A DNA stretch of 64,000 nt from Candidatus Saccharimonadota bacterium (GTDB lineage: Bacteria; Patescibacteriota; Saccharimonadia; Saccharimonadales; Saccharimonadaceae): positions 73,369 through 137,368 of the forward strand of contig CAJPOP010000003.1 of assembly GCA_905372305.1 (NCBI GenBank). Direction: 5' to 3'. The position numbers and the translations under genes are program-made. Below, in pieces: positions 1 through 9,316 of this stretch. Position 1 is the stretch's first letter. Every line of letters begins with the position of its first letter. Below the pieces are notes generated by a model. It made no database searches, was not told where the DNA came from, and saw nothing but the letters and a program-made list of their open reading frames with translations.

Positions 1-2009
1 TTGTCAGTCTAATTGGCGCATTATGGCAGCCGCCAGAGCCTGGAGAAAACGGCGCAAAAACTGTAGAATTATCCGAGCGCGATAAAACCCGCATCGCCGA
101 GGCCGAAAAAAAATCGCAAAAATTAGGCTACGAAGTAAAAATCCGCCTAGCGTATCTAGGCGAAAGCCAAACCAACGCCAAGCTCCGTATGCAGGCGCTG
201 GTCGGCACTTTCAAACAATTTAACTCAACCAACTTGAACGGATTTAAAGCTACGAAATCAGCGTTCGGCAAAGAATTCTTAAATAAATATCGGCGGCGGG
301 CATTTTACGGCGAAGGATTTGTCCTGAATATCGAGGAGCTGGCCTCTGTCTTTCACTTGCCGCACACCAACGTCGAGACGCCGAACATCGTCTGGGCCAG
401 CGCCAAAACCGCTGAACCGCCATCCAAGCTGCCTGTCCTGACCGGCAACGACGCCAACGACGACCAAATTTCCGCTTTTGGCGTCACCAATTTCCGCGGC
501 ATCAACCACCAGTTCGGCATGCTGCGCTACGACCGCTCGCGTCACGTTTACATCATCGGTCAAACTGGAGCGGGGAAGTCAGGACTACTCGAATTATTCG
601 CGCTCAGCGATATCTTTCACAATCAAGGCTACGCCATCATCGACCCGCACGGCGACTTCGCCATCAACAACATGAAATTTATCCCCGGCTCACGACTGAA
701 CGACGTCGTCTATTTCAACCCAGCCGACACCGCCTATCCGCTTGGCTTCAACCCGCTGGAAGTCACCAACCCGAACCAAAAAACCAACATTTCATCAGAG
801 GTCATCGGCGTCCTGAAGCGGATGTTTGGCGAGAGTTGGGGGCCGCGGCTAGAGTACATCTTGCGCTACACCATTCTGGCGCTGCTTGACCGGCCAGAGA
901 CGACGATGCTCGACATCACCCGCATGCTGACTGATAAAACCTTCCGCAAAGAAACGCTGGGCTATTGCCGCGATACCGTGGTTCTGCAGTTCTGGAACGT
1001 CGAATTCGCCAGCTGGAACGATAAGTTCGTCGCCGAGGCCGTCGCACCAGTCCTCAACAAAGTCGGTGCCTTTACCGCCAACCCAATCATCCGCAACATC
1101 ATCGGTCAGCCCAAATCCACCTTTAACATCCGCCAAATCATGGACGAAGGCAGAATTCTCATCGTTAATCTATCCAAAGGTCTCATCGGCGAAGACAACG
1201 CCGCCATCCTCGGCTCGTTCCTGGTCACCAAGATTCAGCTGGCTGCCATGTCGCGCTCGGACATTCCAGACATCCGCGACCGCCGTCCGTTCTATCTTTA
1301 CGTCGACGAGTTCCAGAACTTCGCCACCGACTCATTTGCCACTATCCTGTCCGAAGCCCGCAAGTACGGCCTCAACCTGACCGTCGCCAACCAGTACATC
1401 TCACAGATGAACGACACGGTCCGCGATGCGGTCTTCGGCAACGTCGGCACTATGATTTCATTCCGCGTGTCTGCCGACGACGCACCGATTCTAGCCAAGC
1501 AATTTGAACCAAACTTTGAAGCCGTCGACCTATTGCAAATGCACAACCGCAACTTCGTCATCAACATGGTTATCGGGGGAGAGAAGACTCCAGCCTTTTC
1601 CGCGCGCACGCTGGAACTCCCGCCAAGCCAAGCCGACAACACGCCGCACATCATCGAACATTCGCGGCGCATGTACTCGCGAAACAGGGAAGACGTCGAG
1701 CGAGAGATTAACGCCGCCATTATGCCGAATCATCGCCCAAAAAATCAACCGGCCCAGCCGCGCCCGCAAGCCGTCGCTGCAGCCGCATTAGCCCAGCCTG
1801 TTAAAAAGGCCGCCAGTCAACCAGCTCAAAAAACCAACACTGCCGCCAACGCCCAACCGACTACGCCGCAAACCGCCACGAACAGCGGCGAAGTTATCCT
1901 GCAAATCCGCGGCAATAACACACTCGATAAACCAGCAGATCCAACCGACCCGGCCGCCGCTACCGCGCCTAAAAAACGGCGGCGAAGGCGGAAAAAGAGT
2001 GCTGTATAA
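1..2009 (+). CDS. VirD4/TraG-like coupling ATPase, 5' partial
   Basis: The reading frame is open from the left edge (first full codon at 3), so the first in-frame ATG at 189 is probably internal and the true start lies outside the window. Counting from that ATG, a P-loop GQTGAGKS sits near residue 123, IIDPHGDFA follows near 155, and a Walker B LYVDEFQNF near 370. This order is typical of hexameric DNA-pumping or coupling ATPases of type IV secretion and conjugation (VirD4/TraG/TraD) and of HerA-like enzymes. The last ~90 residues are a Pro/Ala/Gln-rich low-complexity tail ending in an Arg/Lys cluster (KKRRRRRKK), which could bind DNA or acidic partners. It is the only plus-strand gene at this end and converges on the next gene with only 10 bp between. 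Role in DNA or protein export is inferred. Confidence 0.8.
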   Translation, partial: VSLIGALWQPPEPGENGAKTVELSERDKTRIAEAEKKSQKLGYEVKIRLAYLGESQTNAKLRMQALVGTFKQFNSTNLNGFKATKSAFGKEFLNKYRRRAFYGEGFVLNIEELASVFHLPHTNVETPNIVWASAKTAEPPSKLPVLTGNDANDDQISAFGVTNFRGINHQFGMLRYDRSRHVYIIGQTGAGKSGLLELFALSDIFHNQGYAIIDPHGDFAINNMKFIPGSRLNDVVYFNPADTAYPLGFNPLEVTNPNQKTNISSEVIGVLKRMFGESWGPRLEYILRYTILALLDRPETTMLDITRMLTDKTFRKETLGYCRDTVVLQFWNVEFASWNDKFVAEAVAPVLNKVGAFTANPIIRNIIGQPKSTFNIRQIMDEGRILIVNLSKGLIGEDNAAILGSFLVTKIQLAAMSRSDIPDIRDRRPFYLYVDEFQNFATDSFATILSEARKYGLNLTVANQYISQMNDTVRDAVFGNVGTMISFRVSADDAPILAKQFEPNFEAVDLLQMHNRNFVINMVIGGEKTPAFSARTLELPPSQADNTPHIIEHSRRMYSRNREDVEREINAAIMPNHRPKNQPAQPRPQAVAAAALAQPVKKAASQPAQKTNTAANAQPTTPQTATNSGEVILQIRGNNTLDKPADPTDPAAATAPKKRRRRRKKSAV

Positions 2010-2019
2010 ATAAACATTC

Positions 2020-2904
2020 CTATTTATGCTTATCGCAAGCTATGCCGTCACCGTCTCCATCAAGATGCGGCGAATACCCCGGTTCGCCGCGGCGCATATG
2101 GCTATAGCCGGCAGCACGCGCCTCCTTACAGCTGCGGAAATTCAACTCTGCTGGAGCTGGCTGCGACGGCGCAGGGGTCGACTGGCGTTGACGCGTCTTA
2201 GCCGCAGCGGCCGCTTCCTCCCGTCTTTTTCTTTCTTCTGCTTCTTTTTGGACCTTCTCGGCGCGCTCTTTTTCTTCCTGCTTGGCTTTTTCTAATTTGG
2301 CAATACGTTCAGAGAATGGCGTACGTTTGCCGTCTGGTAATTTACCAATAACTGACTTGGCGCGAGATATATTTTCATCACTCGATTGTTCTTCGGCTTT
2401 TTTGACTGATTCCTCGGCGCGCTTGAGAGCTTTTTCTAGCTCTTGTTTGTCATAATCAGCTTTTGTCTGACGATGAACCTTAATGGTCTTATCGCCGCGA
2501 CGCTTACCGTCAACAACAGAGATAGAAATATCGCTATCGCCCTCTTTGATGTCTTTAATCTCATACTTGACACTACCAGCTGCGTCTTTACGGTCATGAA
2601 CCTCAATCTTATTTTCCGATATTTTTACTTCAGCAAACGAACTAATGCCCGATATTTTAGCGGATATCTCACGCTTATTCGTATGATAATCAAGTTTAAT
2701 ATTATCGTCCACGTCAGAGATAACGATAGGGACGTTGTCTTTTTCAAGACGAGCCTGTTCTGCGGCGCTATTGATTTGAGTAATGGCAAAAATTGCAACA
2801 ATTACGCCGCCAAAAATCATCCAGCCTCGCTTACGTTTCTTAGCGGAAGGCTTATTCTTGCTCTCTTGCTGTTGTTGTGTTTGTCCAAAATTTTTTCTAA
2901 CCAT
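2020..2904 (-). CDS. Membrane-anchored Excalibur-domain protein
   Basis: 294 residues. A short Lys-rich cytoplasmic N-terminus is followed by one transmembrane helix (about residues 28-46, GWMIFGGVIVAIFAITQI). The middle part is a beta-rich region (50-135), then a charged coiled coil (about 150-235), a Pro/Ala/Gln linker, and a C-terminal Excalibur domain with the calcium-binding signature DGDGDGIACD preceded by a conserved FRSCKEARAAGYS. Excalibur domains are extracellular, so the bulk of the protein should face outside. The start is supported by a Shine-Dalgarno AGGAG 7 nt upstream of the ATG. Ligand and role unknown; possibly a surface binding protein. Confidence 0.75.
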   Translation of the reverse strand: MVRKNFGQTQQQQESKNKPSAKKRKRGWMIFGGVIVAIFAITQINSAAEQARLEKDNVPIVISDVDDNIKLDYHTNKREISAKISGISSFAEVKISENKIEVHDRKDAAGSVKYEIKDIKEGDSDISISVVDGKRRGDKTIKVHRQTKADYDKQELEKALKRAEESVKKAEEQSSDENISRAKSVIGKLPDGKRTPFSERIAKLEKAKQEEKERAEKVQKEAEERKRREEAAAAAKTRQRQSTPAPSQPAPAELNFRSCKEARAAGYSHMRRGEPGYSPHLDGDGDGIACDKHK

Positions 2905-3048
2905 TGTTATTCTCCTAGGTACTTTTAATTAAGTTAATAGACAATTCTTATCCAATCCGCTTATAAACATATCACAACATACCCCAGACAACAATATAGC
3001 TTGGCTTCTAAAGAAATAACCTCATTTATCAAGTAATCGCCCTAATAA

Positions 3049-3498
3049 TTAAAGCGCCTGCTGAGCTGCCATCACTACATCTGCAAGCTCGCTATAAACC
3101 GTCATTCCAGACTTATAACAATCCACTTGCGTCACAATATCAAACCGCCGCGCATAATCTGGATGCGCACCAACAAACACGCATGAATTACGCCCAAGTT
3201 CTTTGCCCAGCTCAAACAGTGCAATAGGGCAGAGCGATTCTTTTGGAAACCAAAATAAAACTACTCGCGCCCGCTTTAAAAACTCATACTCCCATCTTAT
3301 TTGACAAGCCGCCTCCGCCCCCTCGGAAGCCAACAGTCGATTACGACGAGGATTGGCTACCACAATATCCTGGTTACCCAGCAGCCTTATCGCTTCTGCC
3401 TGCCAATCTGGACAATTCGTGATACCTCCCGCCAAAAATAAATCTACCGATGGCAGTGCATCGCGCAAACTTATATCATCCGGAGTGATAACCTTCAT
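3049..3498 (-). CDS. Nucleoside 2-deoxyribosyltransferase-like protein
   Basis: 149 residues. The N-terminal half has the family signature LFLAGGITNCPDWQ, followed by NPRR and a WEYEFLKRARVVLFWFPKES segment; FELGKELG contains the Glu that acts as nucleophile in this family. This matches the short Nucleoside 2-deoxyribosyltransferase-like group (PF15891 type), which is predicted to cleave N-glycosidic bonds in nucleosides or nucleotides; the substrate here is unknown. A likely -10 (TATCAT) lies 6 nt before the ATG with no Shine-Dalgarno, suggesting a leaderless mRNA. It is divergent from the DUF2726 gene. Confidence 0.7.
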   Translation of the reverse strand: MKVITPDDISLRDALPSVDLFLAGGITNCPDWQAEAIRLLGNQDIVVANPRRNRLLASEGAEAACQIRWEYEFLKRARVVLFWFPKESLCPIALFELGKELGRNSCVFVGAHPDYARRFDIVTQVDCYKSGMTVYSELADVVMAAQQAL

Positions 3499-3570
3499 AC
3501 TTCTATGATATTAGCATGCAGCAAAAATATCAACGAAACCTTATAAAAAGATTGTGCTATACTCGTACTC

Positions 3571-4071
3571 ATGGAAGTGCTATTTGTCATAATCATAATT
3601 TTTGCCTTAGTAGCGATCGGAGTAAAAACAAATAATAATATCGCCAAAAAACCAAAGAGAGAATACGTATACGCTAAAAAAGCCTGCGCAATGACACAGC
3701 ACGAGCTAATATTCTATAAAACCCTGCTTGAAGCAATAAGCGGCTGCGTAATCATCCCGCAAGCTCACTTAAGCATGTTTTTAGATCATAAGGTTTACGG
3801 ACAGAACTGGAGCAGGGCATTTTCAAGAATCAACGGCAAATCAGTAGATTTTCTTATTTGCACCAATGATATGAAACCACTCATAGCTATTGAACTTGAC
3901 GACAACACCCATAATCGTCTTGACCGCCAAAAGCGCGACATTTTCGTTAACTCAATTATAAGCAATGCAAATATGCCCCTGCTGCGGTTTAAGGCGGGTG
4001 AGTGGAATAGTGAAATCATCAAGCAAGAGGTCGCCCGCGCTCTTAAAGAATCAACTCTCGAAAAACTATAG
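3571..4071 (+). CDS. DUF2726 membrane-anchored nuclease-like protein
   Basis: 166 residues. Residues 3-20 form a single N-terminal transmembrane segment (VLFVIIIIFALVAIGV). The rest matches DUF2726: VDFLICTNDMKPLIAIELDD with the acidic residues expected of a restriction-endonuclease-like fold (D..., E-L-D), then NTHNRLDRQKRDIFVNSII and MPLLRFKAGEW. The family is predicted to be nuclease-like but biochemical function is not established. An extended -10 (TGCTATACT) ends 7 nt before the ATG, so the mRNA is probably leaderless. The gene lies alone on the plus strand and its stop codon touches one copy of a 19-bp direct repeat. Confidence 0.75.
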   Translation: MEVLFVIIIIFALVAIGVKTNNNIAKKPKREYVYAKKACAMTQHELIFYKTLLEAISGCVIIPQAHLSMFLDHKVYGQNWSRAFSRINGKSVDFLICTNDMKPLIAIELDDNTHNRLDRQKRDIFVNSIISNANMPLLRFKAGEWNSEIIKQEVARALKESTLEKL

Positions 4072-4169
4072 AACAAAAAGCGAACTAATTATTCGTAGGT
4101 TTCTTAAAGTCATGCCAGAATAATTATCTAACAATTGCCGATATTTCATAGATTCATAAAACACCATCT

Positions 4170-4362
4170 TTAGTGATCAAAGCCCAAACCATAATCAATA
4201 ACCCAAATTAGCGCGCCAAAAGCCATCAACAGCTCATAGCAATAAAAACATGGAACATGGCAAATATAGATTTAGGACAATATAACATACCAGCAAACCC
4301 AAACAGGGCGGTAACATAATTAATCGCCGCCGATATCTCCAGAAATCCACAAACTACATAAA
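4170..4362 (-). pseudogene. Relic of a small multi-pass membrane protein
   Basis: Read on the minus strand from 4363 down, codons give VVCGFLEISAAINYVTALFG and onward through two hydrophobic stretches, ending at a TGA (4226-4228). Moving one frame at that point continues ELLMAFGALIWVIDYGLGFD up to a TAA (4170-4172). The two pieces read as one hydrophobic protein broken by a frameshift, with a stop (TAA) just upstream of the first piece and no start codon. Family not recognised. No nearby intact copy is in the window. Confidence 0.45.
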
Positions 4363-4565
4363 TTTATCTTGAAAAAAGACGATGGAGTAATCATGTTTCG
4401 TAGATAGTTTTAATGTCGCACAATGTACCTTTTACGAACTAATAAACATGTCCAACCGGATGAATGAGAATACGTCCAAAATAAACCAACTTTCTTTCTA
4501 TTTATCGCTTTTCACCTTCAACACCTAGCAGGGCAACCTTAGCACTGCCAGGCTAAAACTTAAGA

Positions 4566-4730
4566 TTATCCTAAACTTTTTACACGTATTCCATTTACAT
4601 TAAGACGAACCAATTCATTCCACGCCAGACCCACAATCGTTAATCCAAAAGTCAGCAACAAGCCAACACACTTAAAGCTGCCAGCACATCCTTGTTGGCG
4701 TTTTTACAACCAAACTGCGTACGTAAACAT
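4566..4730 (-). pseudogene. Relic of a DUF5654-like membrane protein
   Basis: On the minus strand one frame gives KNANKDVLAALSVLACC then stop; the next frame continues from the same bases as LLLTFGLTIVGLAWNELVRL and ends at TAA (4566-4568). The G-L-x-W-N-E core resembles DUF5654, a small membrane protein family common in CPR bacteria. A frameshift and lack of a clear start indicate decay. The remaining sequence of the 4072-4990 gap shows no gene or RNA that I can recognise. Confidence 0.45.
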
Positions 4731-4990
4731 CATCGCGTACAAACTTAAGCCAAGTTTTCCACACGCTGCCAAATCCAGTTAGCAATCCACATTTGACTTT
4801 TTCTTAATTTTATTCCCCCGCTCCCCTAATTCGCCGTCCAGTCAATATTTGACTTTTTAGCATTTAGATATAATAATATATAGTTTTTCGTGTTTTGCCC
4901 AGCCTCCCAAAAAAGAACAAAAAGAGAACTAATATCTTAAATAGAGCAATACCCGCCCCTGTTAATTAGACTACCCAATCACCTATTCAG

Positions 4991-5902
4991 CTATCTATAA
5001 AACGACCGCTGATCTACTCTGACATCAATATATGCTGGCGTTATCCCCTGTCCATCCAAGTGTTTTATAGTAATAATCGCCTGCTTAACTTGCGGCTCAG
5101 CTGCCCTGTCCACCGTCATTCGTATATAATAATCCCTACCATCAACCTTAAACCAAACCTGGCGCACTGTGCCAGCTGGCAGTGTCGCCTCTGACACTTT
5201 TAGGTTATTTTGGGTGAATAAGGACACCGCCTGGCCTAAAAAACTTAAAAATTGCCGGTTAATAACCTCTTGGCCGCTTTTGGCAGGGATACCGCTTTCA
5301 TCCTTGACAGCTACCGTCGGCGCGTCAAAATAATTCTGCTCAAATGTCACGCCGCTTTCATCGACAAAATACACTTTACTACCAGACGACCATTGAGCAA
5401 CTGGTTGGCGAAATTGCAATTTTACTGATGATGAGGCCAAAGATTCGCCCTCGATTCGAATCGTTTTTACCTCCGGAGCTTGCTGTAAAAAGAAGTTTAT
5501 CAAACTATTATTATCCAAAAAAAATCGGAATCTTTCAGCTGGACGCGACGCATAATAGTCGTTAAGGATTTTAATATATTTGGCGGCGTTACCAGAGCTC
5601 TTCGGGTCGGGAGTTTGAACTGAAATATTAATCGTCAGCTGAGACAGTAAATATAACACAACTGCAAGCCCGCATACCGCGCCGAAAAAACGCCGGCTGG
5701 CTTTGCGCCGCTTTTTAATCAGCCGGTGCGCCTCCAGCCGCTCGGATGTTTCCATCGGCGAAGCTGTCTGGCGGCTGTTTAGCGTTCGGTTGCGCCGGTA
5801 TGATTGCGCCGGTATATCATCATAAATTTCAGCCTGACGCCTCGCAGCAATCTCGCGGCGCGTCAACTTAGGTTCTTTCTTTTTCAGAAAGCCAAATTTC
5901 AT
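4991..5902 (-). CDS. ftsQ: FtsQ/DivIB cell-division protein
   Basis: 303 residues: a long basic cytoplasmic N-terminus (about 1-70), a single transmembrane helix (about 72-92, FFGAVCGLAVVLYLLSQLTI), then an external POTRA-like and FtsQ region ending in the conserved-looking YIDVRVDQRSFYR. FtsQ links FtsL/FtsB and the septal synthase. It is the last gene of the dcw cluster; its ATG overlaps the end of murG by 4 nt (ATGA), so it is translationally coupled. In most bacteria ftsA and ftsZ would follow; here only relic DNA follows. Confidence 0.8.
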   Translation of the reverse strand: MKFGFLKKKEPKLTRREIAARRQAEIYDDIPAQSYRRNRTLNSRQTASPMETSERLEAHRLIKKRRKASRRFFGAVCGLAVVLYLLSQLTINISVQTPDPKSSGNAAKYIKILNDYYASRPAERFRFFLDNNSLINFFLQQAPEVKTIRIEGESLASSSVKLQFRQPVAQWSSGSKVYFVDESGVTFEQNYFDAPTVAVKDESGIPAKSGQEVINRQFLSFLGQAVSLFTQNNLKVSEATLPAGTVRQVWFKVDGRDYYIRMTVDRAAEPQVKQAIITIKHLDGQGITPAYIDVRVDQRSFYR

Positions 5903-7062
5903 TTACGCCTGCCCTGCCGGCGAATTGTAGTTAATATCATATTTGACATATCGCGAGCAGCGTTCGGCTTGGCAAATTTGCCAAAATTATTGCCCAAACC
6001 TTGCAGAATTTTCTGAGACCGCAGCAAGCCGATAATTTTCTTTGCCAAAATCTGGCTGTCATCATCCAGCTCGTCCTCTGTCACAATCACTGCTGCCAGC
6101 GCCTCTTGATACACCTTAGCATTCTTTAACTGATGTCCAGCCGTCAGCCGGCCGTTTGGAATAATGATAGTCGGTTTGTGTAACGCCGCCAGCTCCAACA
6201 GCGTCGTCGCGCCTGCCCTGGTCACCACCAAATCAGCCGCCGCCAGAACTTCCGCCATACCGTCATGGACGAAAGCTTGCAGACGCCAACCGTCGCATTC
6301 GCTGACCGCTTCCTTCAATTGCTCATATTGCAAATTGCCAGAAATTAAAAACACCGACGATTCAGCCAACAAATCCTCCCGAACTGCAACCACCGCCTCA
6401 TTTATCCTGGCTGCGCCCAAACCGCCGCCAGTAATCACCACGAGCGGCCGATTCGGATCAAATTGCAGCTTGGATTTCAATTGGCGGCGCTCCTCGTCTG
6501 TATACGGCCTGAACTCTGCCGCAACTGGAATACCGACATACTTAGCTTTTTCCGGCGGATAACTATAATATTTAAGCGGCGCGCCCGTGCCAATCGCCTT
6601 AGCGAACGGGCTTAACAGCCGATTAGTTAATCCCGGGTGAGCATCAGAATCGTGCAGCACCAGCGGAATTTTAAGCAGCCGAGCCGCGTAGCCAGCCGGC
6701 AAACAAACATAACCGCCCTTAATAAAAATCACATCCGGCCGCCAAATCAACAACTTGATAAAGCTTTGGCAAAACCCGATAGCCACCTTAAAAGCATCGC
6801 GGATATTTGGCAGTAAAATTGACGGACGAAGATGAAAACTAATGCTTTTACCATGATAGCGCCGCAATTTTCCAGCAGCAATCAACTCAACCGGAATAGT
6901 CTCGTCAAACTTGCTAAAAATTCCGCGGGCGCGGGCGCCAAACTTTCGATCGCACCAAAACCGCAGCTCATGATCGCCTGATTTTTTCAACTCCCTAAAT
7001 ACGGCTACCACTGGCGTAACGTGTCCGCCCGAACCGCCGCCGACCGCTAAGATTCTTGCCAT
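5899..7062 (-). CDS. murG: UDP-GlcNAc:lipid I GlcNAc transferase MurG
   Basis: 387 residues, normal family length. The N-terminal donor loop GGGSGGH (residues 8-14) fits MurG, as do HDSDAHPGLTNRLL, ITGGGLGAARIN and the acceptor region RAGATTLLELAALHKPTIII. It adds GlcNAc to lipid I to make lipid II at the inner face of the membrane. The ATG at 7062 is preceded by GGAGGGGAG and is needed to include the glycine loop, so the gene truly overlaps the 3' end of ftsW by 68 nt. Essential step of peptidoglycan synthesis, co-transcribed with the neighbours. Confidence 0.93.
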   Translation of the reverse strand: MARILAVGGGSGGHVTPVVAVFRELKKSGDHELRFWCDRKFGARARGIFSKFDETIPVELIAAGKLRRYHGKSISFHLRPSILLPNIRDAFKVAIGFCQSFIKLLIWRPDVIFIKGGYVCLPAGYAARLLKIPLVLHDSDAHPGLTNRLLSPFAKAIGTGAPLKYYSYPPEKAKYVGIPVAAEFRPYTDEERRQLKSKLQFDPNRPLVVITGGGLGAARINEAVVAVREDLLAESSVFLISGNLQYEQLKEAVSECDGWRLQAFVHDGMAEVLAAADLVVTRAGATTLLELAALHKPTIIIPNGRLTAGHQLKNAKVYQEALAAVIVTEDELDDDSQILAKKIIGLLRSQKILQGLGNNFGKFAKPNAARDMSNMILTTIRRQGRRK

Positions 7063-8284
7063 CGCTCCCCTCCTCTAATGGTTTATGTGATGTGTATCTG
7101 GAAATCTGAAAAACTAACCCAAGTGCCGCGGCAATAAACATCATACTAGTACCACCGTAGCTCAACAGCGGCAGCGGAATCCCCGTCAGTGGCGCCACGC
7201 CGGTCATCGCAGCGATATTCATAATAACATGCGACGCTACCCAGCCAAATACGCCAGCCGCAGCCAATCGCAGCCGCATGTCCGGCAATCTGGCAGACAC
7301 GCGCAAAATTGACAGCAACAGCGCCGTAAAAAGCGCTAAAATCGCCATCAAGCCGAGAAAGCCGAACGTCTCGCCCATTACCGCGAAAATCGAGTCGTTA
7401 ATCGCCTCGGGCAGATAGCCGGTCGCCTGCACGCTCTTGCCAATCCCCAGGCCCAGCAGTCCGCCAGAACCAATTGCAATCCGCGCCTGCTGAATATGAT
7501 AATCGCCGTCATCCTGGCTAGCTGAACGGCGGCTGTCGCCCTGTAAGAACGTTACTACGCGCTCAATCCGATGCGGCGACATAGCGATCATCAGCACGCC
7601 GAGGATCAATACCGCGCCCAGCACCTTGGCGATAATCTTTCCATCCATCCCAGACACCACCAGCATTGCCATGATAATCGCCACCAGCGACATGCCAGTC
7701 CCCAAATCCTTTTGCAAGAACACCACGACGATTAACGAAATCCCTGCCAATACCGCCACCGGCACAAGCGTTTCCTGTATATCGTTGATCTTCTCCTGTT
7801 TGACGCGTTTGCTTAAAAACCCCGCCAGAAACACCAGCACGCCGTATTTTAGCAGCTCCGACGGCTGAAGGCTGCCTAATTGCCCCAAATAAAACCAGCG
7901 GTAAGCCCCGTTCGTGCCTTTGGCAATTGGCAGATGGAGAATTGCGCCCATAATTACCAGCAGCACGCATAAAACCAGCCCGGTTAAAAAAATCTGTTTC
8001 GCATACTTATTAAACCACTTCAATGGCAGCAGCGCGCAAATTGCAAACGCTGCAATAGCGATAATAACGCTAGCCAACTGCTTATTAAAGAAAAAGTTAC
8101 TATCATAATGCGTACCGTATGCGTAATTTAGCACATTTGCCCGCTGCGGCCCCAGCGCGTACATGACCACCAGCCCCAGCATTAATAGCAACCCCATATA
8201 CAGAGCAATCTGATACATCGGTCGATGGCGACGAACCGGCACAACTTTGCTGGCGTTGCGCTTAGGGACGGCTAAACTACGCAA
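6995..8284 (-). CDS. ftsW: SEDS peptidoglycan polymerase FtsW
   Basis: 429 residues with about ten transmembrane segments typical of the SEDS family (FtsW/RodA/SpoVE). Recognisable segments are FLQKDLGTGMSLV, the loop IQQARIAIGSGGLLGLGIG, the VMGETFGFLGLM region and the C-terminal GVAPLTGIPLPLLSYGGTS signature. Polymerises lipid II together with the class B PBP encoded two genes upstream. Its start overlaps the end of mraY by 8 nt and its last 68 nt overlap murG. Position inside dcw favours FtsW rather than RodA. Confidence 0.92.
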   Translation of the reverse strand: MRSLAVPKRNASKVVPVRRHRPMYQIALYMGLLLMLGLVVMYALGPQRANVLNYAYGTHYDSNFFFNKQLASVIIAIAAFAICALLPLKWFNKYAKQIFLTGLVLCVLLVIMGAILHLPIAKGTNGAYRWFYLGQLGSLQPSELLKYGVLVFLAGFLSKRVKQEKINDIQETLVPVAVLAGISLIVVVFLQKDLGTGMSLVAIIMAMLVVSGMDGKIIAKVLGAVLILGVLMIAMSPHRIERVVTFLQGDSRRSASQDDGDYHIQQARIAIGSGGLLGLGIGKSVQATGYLPEAINDSIFAVMGETFGFLGLMAILALFTALLLSILRVSARLPDMRLRLAAAGVFGWVASHVIMNIAAMTGVAPLTGIPLPLLSYGGTSMMFIAAALGLVFQISRYTSHKPLEEGSDGKNLSGRRRFGRTRYASGSRI

Positions 8285-9314
8285 TATGACCCCCCGCTAA
8301 AGCCAGCATCACGCCGATAAACGCCATCACGCAGCCAATTACCCAAAACCGCATCGTCACCTTGGTTTCCGGCCAGCCAATAGCCTCCAAATGATGATGA
8401 ATTGGCGCCGATAAGAAAATCTTGCGCTTAAAGAATTTTTTACTGGCAATCTGTATCAAACTAGATCCCGCCTCAATCACAAACAACAGCCCAATTACTG
8501 GCAGCAGCAACAGCGAATCCGTCAGCATCGCCACCACCCCTAAACTAGCACCGTAAGCAAAGCTGCCAACATCGCCCATGAAAAACCGCGCCGGATAAAT
8601 ATTAAACCACAAATAACTCAGCAGCACGCCGACCACCGTAAAGCAAAATCCTGCCAGCAGTACCTGCTGCTGCAACAGCGCAATCACCCCGAACGCGCCG
8701 AAACTAGCACCCAAGAGACCGCCAGCCAGCCCGTCCATGCCATCGGAAATATTAACCGCATTACCAGTCGCCACCACCGCAAATGCAAACAACGGGATGA
8801 TCAGCCAACCGACATTCACATCTCCCATAAACGGCACATGAAAACTCATCAAGCCTAATTTGACGAAGAAGAACCATCCGAGAACCGCGCCAATAAGCGT
8901 AATTAGCGCAAACTTCACTGGACTGCGTAAGCCTGCCGCACCGCCGCCTGTACCGCGAATATTGATAATATCATCGATCAAGCCAACCGCGCCGCCGCCC
9001 AGCAGCGCTGCCAGCGGCAGCCACGTCTGCGCTCGATCTAAATTACAGAAAAACGTCACTATAAAAATCGCGATCACGCCGATCACGCCGGCCATTGTCG
9101 GAATATTGCGCTGCAATTTCGCCGCTTGAAACTTGGCAAAAATCTTCAATTTCTTACCGTCGGTACTCTCTGAGCGCTGCCGCTTCCAAAACCGGTATCG
9201 GTAAGCAAAAAACGTATAAATCGGCGTTAAAAACATCGCCAATAAAAACGCCCCGACGCTGAGTAAAAATACGTGCGTCAATTCGTTAGTCATTGTTTGT
9301 AAAGCGGTTGCCAT
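8277..9314 (-). CDS. mraY: Phospho-MurNAc-pentapeptide transferase MraY
   Basis: 345 residues, multi-pass membrane enzyme that transfers phospho-MurNAc-pentapeptide to undecaprenyl phosphate to give lipid I. Diagnostic motifs: LIDDIINIRG (aspartate pair), NAVNISDGMDGLAGG, FMGDVGSFAYGASLG and APIHHHLEAIGW near the C-terminus. The ATG at 9314 comes 3 nt after the ftsI stop with GAAGGGAT upstream; an alternative ATG is at 9293. Overlaps ftsW by 8 nt. Confidence 0.95.
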   Translation of the reverse strand: MATALQTMTNELTHVFLLSVGAFLLAMFLTPIYTFFAYRYRFWKRQRSESTDGKKLKIFAKFQAAKLQRNIPTMAGVIGVIAIFIVTFFCNLDRAQTWLPLAALLGGGAVGLIDDIINIRGTGGGAAGLRSPVKFALITLIGAVLGWFFFVKLGLMSFHVPFMGDVNVGWLIIPLFAFAVVATGNAVNISDGMDGLAGGLLGASFGAFGVIALLQQQVLLAGFCFTVVGVLLSYLWFNIYPARFFMGDVGSFAYGASLGVVAMLTDSLLLLPVIGLLFVIEAGSSLIQIASKKFFKRKIFLSAPIHHHLEAIGWPETKVTMRFWVIGCVMAFIGVMLALAGGHIA

Positions 9315-9316
9315 GG

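Larger units (their letters stand above)
4071..4933. repeat. 19-bp imperfect direct repeats flanking decayed DNA
   Basis: gaacaaaaagcgaactaat at 4071-4089 recurs at 4915-4933 with one mismatch (18 of 19), same orientation, 844 bp apart. Between the copies no intact gene is visible, only relic coding fragments. The repeats could be the footprint of an insertion, of a recombination event, or chance in AT-rich DNA. Confidence 0.4.

Noticed and set aside
4741..4800. Replication origin with DnaA boxes in the gap after ftsQ
   Set aside because: Only isolated TTTTCCACA-like words occur; no cluster, no dnaA or dnaN nearby, and the surrounding sequence reads as decayed genes.
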